A stretch of 64,000 nt of DNA from Microvirga arabica (GTDB lineage Bacteria; Pseudomonadota; Alphaproteobacteria; Rhizobiales; Beijerinckiaceae), in assembly GCF_016811235.1 (NCBI RefSeq), contig NZ_JAFBID010000014.1, forward strand, positions 1 to 64,000. Direction: 5' to 3'. Shown in pieces: positions 18,868 through 27,110 of the stretch (its first letter is position 1; each line of letters starts with the position of its first letter). Both the position numbers and the translations under genes were made by a program. The notes below the pieces were generated by a model. The model was not told the DNA's origin. It made no database searches and was given only the letters and a program-made list of their open reading frames with translations.

Positions 18868-19938
18868 TTACTGGCCGGCCCGCGCGTCCCGGCGATAGGT
18901 CGCATTGAGGCCGGACAAGGTCACGGTGGTCTCGTAGCCCTGGGCATCGACGATGGTCCACGCTTTGAGCGCATTCGCACGGGTGTCGAAGCGAAGCGTG
19001 ATCTTGGAAGTTCCGCCGAGGGTGGCGCTGTCGTCGAAGCGGACGGTCACCACGCCGTCGCGGCCCACCTGCACGTCGCGGACCTTGGTGTCCCGCAACA
19101 GGTCAATATTGTCCTGCACGAGGAACTTCAGGGGTGTCTGGCCGACCGGATAGACATCGTTGGTGCCGAGCTTCTTGTCGCGGATCGCCACGTTTTTCCC
19201 GTCGGAGACCACCTCGAGGGTGCTCGGCGGGGCATAGGCGAAGTGGAACTGTCCGGGGCGGCGCATGGAGAGGTTGCCCTCCGCCTGCTGCCCGTTGGGG
19301 TTCTTCTGCACGAAATAGGCCGACAGCTGGTCGAGGCTGTTGAAATAGGCGTTCACCCGGTCGAGGGCCTCCTCGGGCGATTTCGGCCCGGGGGGCGAGG
19401 TCGGCGTCGGGGCCGACGCGGGTGCCGCCACGGCGGTCACGGCTGGAGCGGCCTGAACCGGGGTCGAGCGCGCAGGCTTCGGCGGCTCGGCAACCTTGGC
19501 CGGAGGCGGTGCCTCAACGGGCTTGGGCGGTTCCGCCGTCTGGACGGGCGGTGGGGCGGCCGCCTTCTGGGGCTCGGGCGGCTGAGCGCTCGGCTTTTCG
19601 GTGACGGCGGCAGGAGCCTGGGGCTTCGGCTGCGGTTTCGCGGCTGTCTGAGGGGCAGGCTGCGGTTTTGGCTGGGCCGCCCTTTGCGGCGCCGGGGCCT
19701 GCGGCTTCGCAGCGGCCGCCCTCGGCTGGGGGCGGGGCTGGGCCTGCGGGCGGGCGGGTGCCGGTGCGGACTCGGCCTGCGGCGCAGCCTGCGGGGCGCT
19801 CGCGGGAGGGGCCGGCTTCTTGAAGACGCCATCCAGGAATCGGGTCAGTGGATCGGAGGGCTGCTGAGCAGCGGCCGGGGACACGCACGCCAGGGCAAGA
19901 ACAAGACCGAGAATGCAACGCGAGGACGAATGGAGCAT
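18868..19938 (-). CDS. LolA-like outer-membrane lipoprotein carrier with a Pro/Ala/Lys-rich linker
   Basis: A 356-residue exported protein. The signal peptide is MLHSSSRCILGLVLALACVS ending PAAAQ. Residues about 40-170 are a long low-complexity linker of Pro, Ala, Gln and Lys. The C-terminal 190 residues form a LolA-type domain: ALDRVNAYFNSLDQLSAYFV, NLSMRRPGQFHFAYAPPS and LEVVSDGKNVAIRDKKLGT. LolA ferries lipoproteins across the periplasm to LolB. The long linker is not part of classical LolA, so this member may be tethered or work at a distance from the membrane. The start is the ATG at 19938 because the signal peptide begins there. Confidence 0.85.
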   Translation of the reverse strand: MLHSSSRCILGLVLALACVSPAAAQQPSDPLTRFLDGVFKKPAPPASAPQAAPQAESAPAPARPQAQPRPQPRAAAAKPQAPAPQRAAQPKPQPAPQTAAKPQPKPQAPAAVTEKPSAQPPEPQKAAAPPPVQTAEPPKPVEAPPPAKVAEPPKPARSTPVQAAPAVTAVAAPASAPTPTSPPGPKSPEEALDRVNAYFNSLDQLSAYFVQKNPNGQQAEGNLSMRRPGQFHFAYAPPSTLEVVSDGKNVAIRDKKLGTNDVYPVGQTPLKFLVQDNIDLLRDTKVRDVQVGRDGVVTVRFDDSATLGGTSKITLRFDTRANALKAWTIVDAQGYETTVTLSGLNATYRRDARAGQ

Positions 19939-20071
19939 GACGCCACTGCTAATCTGGAAAGACACGACGGCCGGTGCGCAAAAGCACGGCCCGTCAAGGC
20001 TTTATGGCCTGGATAAGAGGCTGAATGAAGGCAGGAACCCTGACGGGATAAGCGATTCTTGTCCAGGGCAG

Positions 20072-20608
20072 TCAGGCCGCATCGGCCATTTCGTCCTCGT
20101 CCATGGCCTGACGGACGGGAGTCGAACGCGGCTTCGGATTGCGCGGGCGGGAAGGCTGCCGCTTCGTGGCCTTGGCCGGCTTCGAGGGGCTGACGGTGCC
20201 CTTCCACCAAGCTTGCCAGCTCCAGGCACCGGGTCCTGTCAGGGTGTAGAAGAGGAGCCCCGCGAGCACCCCAAGATGGGACAGGAACACGGCCTGCTCG
20301 GCCTGCCGCGTCAGCCCGCCGTAATCCCAGAAGCGGTGCAGGGTTCCGGTGGTCACCACGAGGGCGGCGATCAGCACGGAAGCGCTCAGGCGCGGCGCCA
20401 GTCCCAGAACCAGGGCGAGCGGCCCGAAGACCTCCGCCATGACCACGACGGTCGCCACCACATCCCCATAGGGCATACCCTTCATGGTCAGCGTCGCGGC
20501 GAAGCCGGAGATGTTCATGGCCCGACCAACGGCACCCGGCAGGAAGCAGCCCGCCAGCAGCAGGCGGTTCAGCAGCAGAACTCCATTGACGCCTGCACCT
20601 CTGTCCAT
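20072..20608 (-). CDS. DoxX family membrane protein
   Basis: A 178-residue inner-membrane protein of the DoxX family (four helices). Helices are visible at about residues 8-25 (NGVLLLNRLLLAGCFLPGAV), 50-70 (VVATVVVMAEVFGPLALVLG), 74-90 and 108-125 (FLSHLGVLAGLLFYTLTG). The MKGMPYG segment after the first helix is family-typical. The C-terminal 45 residues are a basic, lysine/proline/arginine-rich cytoplasmic tail, unusual in length. Family members have been linked to quinone or sulfur redox chemistry and oxidative stress, but the role here is unknown. Confidence 0.85.
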   Translation of the reverse strand: MDRGAGVNGVLLLNRLLLAGCFLPGAVGRAMNISGFAATLTMKGMPYGDVVATVVVMAEVFGPLALVLGLAPRLSASVLIAALVVTTGTLHRFWDYGGLTRQAEQAVFLSHLGVLAGLLFYTLTGPGAWSWQAWWKGTVSPSKPAKATKRQPSRPRNPKPRSTPVRQAMDEDEMADAA

Positions 20609-20715
20609 GCCCTGACCTCCGCCTCGTGCCGGCCGGGAATCGGCTGGCGCTCGGTGAGCATTTGACGGAAAGGTTCTTAACCTGTTCTTAGCGCCGCCGG
20701 TGGTTTTGCCCTTCT

Positions 20716-21708
20716 CTACAGCTTGAGATTTCTTTCCCGGAGCATGCTTTCCCAGCGCAGGGAATGGTCCACGATGCTGGCGAGATCGTCATGGCGCGGC
20801 TGCCAGCCCAGGCGGGAGCGGATGCGCGTCGAATCCGCCACAATCGTCACCGGATCCCCGGCCCTGCGCGGCCCGAAGCGCGCCTCGACGGGCTTTCCGG
20901 AGACTTTTCGGACCGTCTCGATCACGTCGGACACCGAGTAACCGTGCCCGTAGCCGCAATTCACCACAAGGCTCTCCCCTCCCTGGTCGAGATGGTTCAG
21001 GGCGCGCATATGGGCTGCGATCAGGTCGGTCACGTGGATGTAGTCGCGAATGCAGGTTCCGTCCGGCGTCGGGTAGTCCGAGCCGAAGATCTCCATGTGG
21101 GAGCGCATACCGAGAGCCGTCTGGATTGCCACCTTGATGAGGTGCGTGGCATTCGCCGTCGACTGGCCATGGCGCATGGCGGGGTCGGACCCGGCCACAT
21201 TGAAGTAGCGCAGGATCACATAGCGCATGTCGTGGGCGGCCGCGACGTCGCGCAGCATCACTTCGGTCAGTTGCTTGGAACTGCCATAGGGGGAGAGCGG
21301 CGCGAGCGGCGCGTCCTCGCCGATGGGCTTGTCAGAGGTGTTGCCGTAGACCGCAGCCGTCGACGAGAAAACGAACTTCTTCACCCCGGCGGCTACGGCG
21401 GCCGCCATGAGGGAGCGGCTCTTGACGGTGTTGTTGAGATAATAACCGAGAGGATCGGTCACGGATTCAGGCACCACCAGCTTGGCGGCGAAATGGGCGA
21501 TGGCGTCAATCTGGTAGGTCTGCAGGGTGCGCAAAACCAGCTCGAAATCGCCGATGTCGCCCACCACGAGCGGCACGCCCTCCGGCACGGACCAGCGGAA
21601 GCCGGTCGACAGATTGTCGAACACGATGGGCTTGTGGCCGGCATCGAGCAGGGCCAGGACCATGTGGCCGCCGATATATCCAGCCCCGCCGGTGACGAGA
21701 ACGTTCAT
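20716..21708 (-). CDS. galE: UDP-glucose 4-epimerase GalE
   Basis: Interconverts UDP-glucose and UDP-galactose (or the N-acetyl forms), supplying sugars for polysaccharide and LPS. The 330-residue short-chain dehydrogenase fold has the NAD-binding TGGAGYIGGH at residues 6-15. The catalytic serine region is VFSSTAAVYG (113-122), and the Y-x3-K pair is Tyr141 and Lys145 (PYGSSKQ). The substrate part includes RYFNVAGSDPAM and CIRDYIHVTDL. Complete and of normal length. It stands alone with no sugar genes directly beside it. Confidence 0.95.
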   Translation of the reverse strand: MNVLVTGGAGYIGGHMVLALLDAGHKPIVFDNLSTGFRWSVPEGVPLVVGDIGDFELVLRTLQTYQIDAIAHFAAKLVVPESVTDPLGYYLNNTVKSRSLMAAAVAAGVKKFVFSSTAAVYGNTSDKPIGEDAPLAPLSPYGSSKQLTEVMLRDVAAAHDMRYVILRYFNVAGSDPAMRHGQSTANATHLIKVAIQTALGMRSHMEIFGSDYPTPDGTCIRDYIHVTDLIAAHMRALNHLDQGGESLVVNCGYGHGYSVSDVIETVRKVSGKPVEARFGPRRAGDPVTIVADSTRIRSRLGWQPRHDDLASIVDHSLRWESMLRERNLKL

Positions 21709-21829
21709 GAAATCTCCTGAAACCGCATGCTCACCTTTTTGTCATGGTGGCTCTATTGCAGCTGGATTTCCAGATCAAGCCGATGCGGCTAAGCGTTAGA
21801 ATAGCCTGTCAGACGTGGACGGATGCAGA

Positions 21830-22141
21830 ATGGACGATCGCAAGGAATACTGGTGGGTTCGCCACGAGGCCGTGGTTCAGCCGGCCGAGGTCGGATTTGT
21901 GGGCGGCATACCCGTGAGCTTTCGGTTCATCGGAACGGCCGGCAGCATCCCGGCCGCGTCGGCCGAACTGATCGAGCGCCTGCCCTCTCCTCCCGTGCCG
22001 ATCATCAGGCCCCATGTTGAGCCATCACCGCACCCGCAGGTTCAGCCCCAGCGGCGCGGTTCGTGGCTATGGTTTATCGGAGTTCTTCTCTTGATCCTCG
22101 TCGCCCAGTGCTCAGGGCAGCTCTTCGACATGATCAAGTGA
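21830..22141 (+). CDS. Hypothetical protein with a C-terminal membrane anchor
   Basis: A 103-residue protein of unknown function. The N-terminal 45 residues are soluble (MDDRKEYWWVRHEAVV...), followed by a proline-rich stretch (PSPPVPIIRPHVEPSP). One hydrophobic helix near the end (SWLWFIGVLLLILVAQ) would make it a tail-anchored inner-membrane protein. ATG 21830 is preferred over GTG 21815 because GGA lies at a suitable distance. It ends ten bases before the fragmentary RTX gene but shows no relation to it. Confidence 0.6.
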   Translation: MDDRKEYWWVRHEAVVQPAEVGFVGGIPVSFRFIGTAGSIPAASAELIERLPSPPVPIIRPHVEPSPHPQVQPQRRGSWLWFIGVLLLILVAQCSGQLFDMIK

Positions 22142-22153
22142 AGAAGAGTTTAA

Positions 22154-23515
22154 TGCAATGCAGGCAACAACATCATCGACGGCGGCAGGGGCAGCGATGT
22201 CATGACCGGCGGCCTGGGTGACGACACCTACTACGTCGATCATACGGGTGATGTCGTGGTTGAGAAGCCGGGTGAAGGCACCGACCGCGTCAACAGCTAC
22301 ATCTCGTATACTCTCAGAGAGAATGTTGAGCACCTCACCCTGCTCGATCCTGTTATCGCCGGGGTAGGACCAGCCATCATCGGCACCGGAAACGAACTGA
22401 ACAACATGATTGTCGGCAACAGCTTGGCCAACAAGCTGAATGGCGGCGCCGGTGACGACACCCTTCTGGGCGGAGCCGGGAACGATACGCTGGACGGCGG
22501 CGCAGGAAACGATACGGCCGTGTTTTCCGGCAACTATGCGAACTACGCCATCGGCGGAACCCTCGCGAGCCGCACCGTCGCCGGCACGACGGAAGGCACG
22601 GACACCCTGCTCAATATCGAGGTTCTGCAGTTCGCGGACGGCAAGCTTGTGGGCGACACCTGGGTGCCGAACCCGATTGCCCCTCCTCCGGTGACTCCGC
22701 CGGCTCCCCCTCCTCCGGTAGCCACCGGCAATGACGTCGTCGCCCGCGACGGAACGGCCCGCTCCAATACCCTTACCGGCAGGGACAACATCGACGACGT
22801 GATGAGGGGCTTGGGCGGCAACGACACGATCAGGGGACGCGGCGGCAATGACAGCCTCAGCGGCGGGTCCGGCAACGACAAGGTCTACGGCGACGGCGGC
22901 GACGACCGTGTCCAAGGCGACGGCGGCAATGATCGGGTCTACGGCGGTTCCGGCAATGACCGGGCTTACGGCGGCGCCGGCAACGACAAGGTTTACGGCA
23001 GCGCCGGGCATGACCGGGTCTATGGCGGCTCCGGTCACGACACCGTCGACGGTGGATCGGGCAATGACTGAGTCTATGGCGACTCAGGCAACGACCGGGT
23101 CTATGGCGGCACCGGTGATGACGTGATCAACGGTGGATCCGGCAACGATCGGCTCTACGGCGGTGCCGGCAGCGATGCCTTCGTGTTCAACTCGAGGCTC
23201 GGAACTGCCTCGACGGATCGCAAGGTGAACTTCGACACCGTCGTCGATTTCAAGGTCAGGGATGACAGCTTCCTGCTCGACAACGCCGTGTTCAAGAAGC
23301 TCGGCAGCGGATCGCTGTCCAGCCCGACGGAGTTGAACCAGGAGTTCTTCGTGGTCGGCACCAAGGCACGGGAGCGGGACGACTACCTGATCTACAACAA
23401 GAAGACAGGCGTGCTCTCCTACGATGCAGACGGCTCCGGCTCGAGGGAGGCGGTGGAATTTGCTCAGCTGAGCAAGAACCTCAAGCTCACCTACAAGGAC
23501 TTCTTCGTCATCTGA
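22154..23515 (+). pseudogene. RTX calcium-binding protein gene, 5'-truncated and with an internal stop
   Basis: The frame encodes typical RTX nonapeptides (GGAGDDTLLGGAGNDTLDGG) in two blocks separated by a folded part and a proline-rich linker (PPPVTPPAPPPPV). A C-terminal secretion-type region ends LKLTYKDFFVI. Two faults are visible. The frame opens directly within repeat sequence after a TAA at 22151, with no start codon or N-terminal domain. A TGA at 23069-23071 also stands where the repeat calls for an arginine codon; a single C-to-T change from CGA explains it. The frame is otherwise continuous to 23515. Without the TGA the protein would have been a type I secretion substrate. Confidence 0.8.
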
Positions 23516-23530
23516 CGATGCACCACCCGA

Positions 23531-23562
23531 AGAGCCCCGGCCGAAAGGTCCGGGGCTCTTTG
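23531..23562 (+). terminator. Rho-independent terminator after the RTX pseudogene
   Basis: AGAGCCCCGG (23531-23540) pairs with CCGGGGCTCT (23550-23559) and is followed by TTGTGTTTT. Confidence 0.85.
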
Positions 23563-23675
23563 TGTTTTCGCATCTAAAAGTCAGCCGCCGGCTTCTGCCA
23601 CCAAACCGGCAGATCGCAGTTGAGTGATTGGAAGGATAGGTGACAACCGCCATTGACCTCTGTAAAGACGAGGTA

Positions 23676-23720
23676 GTTTCACATCGAAATGAAACGCAAT
23701 ATTTTATTTCACATCTGAAA
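23676..23720. promoter_or_regulatory. Paired TTTCACATC repeats, putative operator of the transsulfuration operon
   Basis: TTTCACATC occurs at 23677-23685 and again at 23707-23715, exactly 30 bp apart, and each copy is followed by TGAAA to make an inverted repeat. The first dyad is GTTTCA-N8-TGAAAC (23676-23695), the second TTTCA-N4-TGAAA (23707-23720). They lie just before the chosen start at 23730. An operator for a dimeric regulator on one face of the helix is inference. Confidence 0.55.
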
Positions 23721-23729
23721 GATGATAAT

Positions 23730-25106
23730 ATGGCTGCGCGCGGCGCTCTGGACCTCATCGGCCGGACCCCTCTCGTCGAGGTGACAGGTCTCGGCACAGG
23801 TTCCTGCAGGCTCTTCCTGAAGCTGGAAAGCGCCAATCCCAGCGGCTCCATCAAGGACCGGCCGGCCCGCGCCATGATCGAGGCGGCGGAAGCCGAAGAG
23901 CGCCTGAAGCCCGGCGGCACCATCATCGAGGCCACGGCCGGCAATACCGGAGTCGGTCTCGCGCTGGTCGGCGCCAGCAAGGGATATCGCACCCTCCTCG
24001 TCGTGCCGGACAAGATGTCCCGCGAGAAGGTGCTGCATGCCAAGGCGCTCGGCGCCGAGGTCGTCATCACCCGCTCGGACGTGGGCAAGGGCCACCCGGA
24101 CTATTACCAGGACCTCGCTCAGGCGATCACCGCCAGGACGCCCGGCGCCGTCTACATTAACCAGTTCGAGAACCCGGCCAATCCCGCCGCCCACGAGGCG
24201 AGCACAGGGCCCGAGATCCTGGAGGGTATGGACGGCGACGTGGATGCGGTCGTGGTCGGCGTCGGCTCCGGCGGCACGCTCACCGGGGTCGGGCGCTTTC
24301 TCAGTAAAACATCGCCGAAAACCGCCATGGTGCTGGCCGATCCCGCTGGCTCGATCCTCGCGCCGCTGGTCGAGACCGGCGAAATGCTTGAGGCCGGCTC
24401 CTGGGCCGTCGAGGGCATCGGCGAGGATTTCGTGCCGCCGAACTGTGATCTCTCCCTGGTGAAGAAGGCCTATTCCATCACCGACAAGGAAAGTTTCTCG
24501 GCGGCGCGGGAGCTCCTGCGCAAGGAAGGCATCCTGGCGGGCTCCTCCTCCGGCACGCTGCTGGCAGCAGCCTTGCGCTATTGTCGCGAACAGACCGAGC
24601 CGAAGCGTGTCGTCACCCTCGTCTGCGATACGGGCGCCAAATACCTGTCGAAGGTGTTCAACGATGCCTTCATTGCGCAGGAAGGCTGGCTCGATCGCAA
24701 GGTGACAGGCACGGTCCGCGACGTGGTGATCAATCCTTTCGGAGAGGGCGCCACTATCTTCGTCTCGCCCAGCGAGACCCTGCGCTCGGCTTTCGCCCGC
24801 ATGCGATCCTCCGACGTGTCGCAATTGCCTGTGATCGACGACGGCCGCGTGGTTGGGCTGATCGATGAGAGCGACATTCTCGACGCGCTGGTGGCCAACG
24901 AGGCCGCGCCGCAAAACGTGTTCGACAGGCCGGTGCGCGACGTGATGGTGACGCGCCTGCAGACCATCGCGGCCGATGCTCCCGTGCGGGAGCTTCTGCC
25001 CCTCTTCGCCGCCGGTCTCGTGCCGATGATCATGGATGGCGACGCTTTTGTGGGCCTCGCCACCCGCATCGACCTCATTAACTTCTTCCGGATCCAGCCC
25101 CAATGA
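23730..25106 (+). CDS. Cystathionine beta-synthase
   Basis: Condenses serine and homocysteine to cystathionine, first step of reverse transsulfuration. The 458-residue protein has a fold-type II PLP domain with the Schiff-base lysine at Lys42 (SGSIKDRPA), the substrate loop EATAGNTGVG and the PLP phosphate loop GVGSGGTLTGVG. Two CBS repeats occupy the C-terminal 110 residues (VSQLPVIDDGRVVGLIDESD and a second copy ending FVGLATRIDLINFF). A GTG at 23640 would add 30 residues that look unlike the family and overlap the repeat region, so 23730 was chosen. It overlaps the next gene by four bases. Confidence 0.92.
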   Translation: MAARGALDLIGRTPLVEVTGLGTGSCRLFLKLESANPSGSIKDRPARAMIEAAEAEERLKPGGTIIEATAGNTGVGLALVGASKGYRTLLVVPDKMSREKVLHAKALGAEVVITRSDVGKGHPDYYQDLAQAITARTPGAVYINQFENPANPAAHEASTGPEILEGMDGDVDAVVVGVGSGGTLTGVGRFLSKTSPKTAMVLADPAGSILAPLVETGEMLEAGSWAVEGIGEDFVPPNCDLSLVKKAYSITDKESFSAARELLRKEGILAGSSSGTLLAAALRYCREQTEPKRVVTLVCDTGAKYLSKVFNDAFIAQEGWLDRKVTGTVRDVVINPFGEGATIFVSPSETLRSAFARMRSSDVSQLPVIDDGRVVGLIDESDILDALVANEAAPQNVFDRPVRDVMVTRLQTIAADAPVRELLPLFAAGLVPMIMDGDAFVGLATRIDLINFFRIQPQ

Positions 25107-26263
25107 CCACCCGCAACCAGCTCGATTTCGCCACCCGCTGCATCCATGCAGGCCAGTCGCCGGATCCCACCACTGGCGCCGTGATGATGCCGATCTACGC
25201 CACCTCAACTTTTGCGCAGGAGAGCCCGGGCGTTCACAAGGGTTTCGAATATGCCCGCTCGCAAAACCCGACCCGCATGGCCTTCGAGCGCTGCATCGCG
25301 GATCTTGAGGGTGGGTCGGCAGCCTTCGCGTTCTCCTCAGGGCTCGCCGCGAGCGCGACAGTCCTCGACATGCTGGAGCATGGCTCGCACATCGTCGCCT
25401 CGGACGATCTCTATGGCGGCACGCGCCGCCTCTTCGAACGTGTGCGCCGGAAATCGGCTGGTCTCGACATCACTTACGTGGATCTCGGCGATGCGGATGC
25501 CGTGAAGGCGGCGCTTCGCCCCAACACCAAGCTCGTTTGGGTCGAGACACCGACCAACCCGCTCCTGAAGCTCGCCGATCTCGAAGCCACTGCGGCGGCC
25601 ACGCGCGGACACGGCACCTGGCTTGTGGCCGACAACACCTTCGCCAGCCCTTGGGTGCAGCGCCCACTCGAGTTCGGCTTCGACATCGTGGTGCATTCCA
25701 CTACGAAATACCTCAACGGCCATTCTGACATGGTGGGCGGCGTGGTGATCGTCGGCCAGAACCAGGAGATCCGTGAGAAGATCGCGTTCCTGCAGAATGC
25801 GGTCGGCTCCGTGTCTGGCCCCTTCGACAGCTTCCTGGCCCTGCGCGGCCTGAAGACCCTGTCGCTGCGCATGGAGCGGCACTGCACTTCGGCGCTCAAG
25901 ATTGCGCAATTCCTTGAGGCGCATCCTGGCGTCGATGGCGTCATTTACCCGGGCCTCGCCTCGCATCCGCAGCATGAACTCGCCAAGCGCCAGATGCGTG
26001 GCTTCGGCGGCATCATCACCGCCCGCATCAAGGGTGGGCTCGACGGAGCGACGCGTTTCCTGGAGCGCTGCCAGCTCTTCACCCTGGCCGAGAGCCTAGG
26101 CGGCGTGGAAAGCCTCATCGAGCATCCGGCGATCATGACCCATGCCTCCGTGCCCCCGGAAGTGCGGGCCGAACTCGGCATCGACGACGGCCTCGTGCGC
26201 CTGTCGGTCGGCATCGAGGATGCGGACGATTTGATCGAGGATCTGCGCTCAGCTTTGGGGTAA
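25103..26263 (+). CDS. Cystathionine gamma-lyase / trans-sulfuration PLP enzyme
   Basis: A 386-residue PLP enzyme of the Cys/Met metabolism family. The cofactor lysine is Lys202 in HSTTKYLNGHSD. Other motifs are YARSQNPTR (residues 50-58, PLP phosphate contact from the neighbouring subunit), the SSGLAA loop and ADNTFASPW. The segment ESLGGVESLIEHPAIMTHAS is typical of gamma-lyases and gamma-synthases. Overlap with the beta-synthase gene (ATGA) argues for gamma-lyase, which splits cystathionine into cysteine and 2-oxobutyrate. Cystathionine beta-lyase activity cannot be excluded. Confidence 0.9.
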   Translation: MTTRNQLDFATRCIHAGQSPDPTTGAVMMPIYATSTFAQESPGVHKGFEYARSQNPTRMAFERCIADLEGGSAAFAFSSGLAASATVLDMLEHGSHIVASDDLYGGTRRLFERVRRKSAGLDITYVDLGDADAVKAALRPNTKLVWVETPTNPLLKLADLEATAAATRGHGTWLVADNTFASPWVQRPLEFGFDIVVHSTTKYLNGHSDMVGGVVIVGQNQEIREKIAFLQNAVGSVSGPFDSFLALRGLKTLSLRMERHCTSALKIAQFLEAHPGVDGVIYPGLASHPQHELAKRQMRGFGGIITARIKGGLDGATRFLERCQLFTLAESLGGVESLIEHPAIMTHASVPPEVRAELGIDDGLVRLSVGIEDADDLIEDLRSALG

Positions 26264-26290
26264 ACGTCAAACGCTCTCTGTCCTATTCGT

Positions 26291-26368
26291 CATCACCGGC
26301 CTTGTGCCGGTGATCTCGACTAAGAAAGGCGCCTTTCTGATCGGGATGGCCGGGACAAGCCCGGCCAT
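26291..26368. repeat. Intergenic mosaic repeat with three hairpins
   Basis: Three dyads stand in a row: ATCACCGGC/GCCGGTGAT (26292-26314), the 16-bp palindrome AGAAAGGCGCCTTTCT (26323-26338) and ATGGCCGGG/CCCGGCCAT (26346-26368). Short mosaic repeats of this kind are scattered through Hyphomicrobiales genomes. It lies between convergent transcription units and may also act as a terminator. Confidence 0.7.
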
Positions 26369-26388
26369 GACGTTGAGGAGTATTTTGA

Positions 26389-27093
26389 TCACGCAACCGG
26401 CGAGAAGCGTCCCACGAGCTGATGCCTGTCGCCCGGATAAGTGATCCGTGCCTCGGTCACAAAGGCTCCCGCCTGCCAGGTCCGCCGCTCCAGCATGAGA
26501 CAGGCTGTTCCCGTCTGGATCTGCAGTTGCTTCGCCAGCGTACCATTCGCATTCACAGCACGCACGATGTGCTCCGCATCCGTCCACGGCACGCGCCGCA
26601 ACAGCCAGGTGCCGGGCGGGTCTTCCTTGAACGGCTCCTCGCCGGCTTCAGGCACAGTCGCAAGGTTGATCAGGCGCTGCTCGAAGGCTTGCGGCACGTC
26701 ATCCATCACATGGAGCGTCGAGACACAGAGCATCTCCGTACCCGCCGGCAGGCCGGTGCGTTGCGCGGCGGCGGCATCGATGGGCTCGATGGAACGGTGC
26801 AGGATCTTGAAGCGGTACTCGACACCGGCGCGTGCCGCCTCAAGGGCGAAATCCTGGATCTGCAGCACTGCCTGCTGGTTGCTCGGCTCCGCCACCACCG
26901 TTCCCGCGCGGCGCCGGCGTGTGATGAGGCCATTGGCGGCGAGCGTCGAGAGCACCTTGTTCACGGTCATGCGTGAGCAGCCGTATTCCGCCATCAGCTC
27001 GTGCTCGAAGGGAATACGGTGCCCCGGCGCCCATTCGCCGGACATGATCTTGGCCTCGATGTCGTCGCGGATGCGCTGGTGCAGGTGTTTCAT
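26389..27093 (-). CDS. hutC: Histidine utilization repressor HutC (GntR family)
   Basis: A 234-residue repressor of the GntR/HutC subfamily. The N-terminal winged helix-turn-helix is in residues about 5-70 (YGCSRMTVNKVLSTLAANGL). The C-terminal UTRA ligand-binding domain (LCVSTLHVMDDVPQAFEQRL, LERRTWQAGAFVTEARITYP) binds urocanate in characterised members. It follows hutF by 17 bases on the same strand, so it is probably autoregulated with it. Matching operator cores GT-N-TA-N-AC are found between hutF and hutI and before the ABC importer. Confidence 0.94.
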   Translation of the reverse strand: MKHLHQRIRDDIEAKIMSGEWAPGHRIPFEHELMAEYGCSRMTVNKVLSTLAANGLITRRRRAGTVVAEPSNQQAVLQIQDFALEAARAGVEYRFKILHRSIEPIDAAAAQRTGLPAGTEMLCVSTLHVMDDVPQAFEQRLINLATVPEAGEEPFKEDPPGTWLLRRVPWTDAEHIVRAVNANGTLAKQLQIQTGTACLMLERRTWQAGAFVTEARITYPGDRHQLVGRFSPVA

Positions 27094-27110
27094 GCCGCTT
27101 CAATCTTCTC

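Noticed and set aside
18820..20016. A 398-codon Gly/Arg-rich plus-strand frame that looks like a repeat protein
   Set aside because: The glycine-arginine pattern is the complement of the Pro/Ala linker in the LolA-like gene.
23709..25208. A 499-codon minus-strand frame
   Set aside because: It lies opposite the cystathionine beta-synthase gene and has only shadow-type composition.
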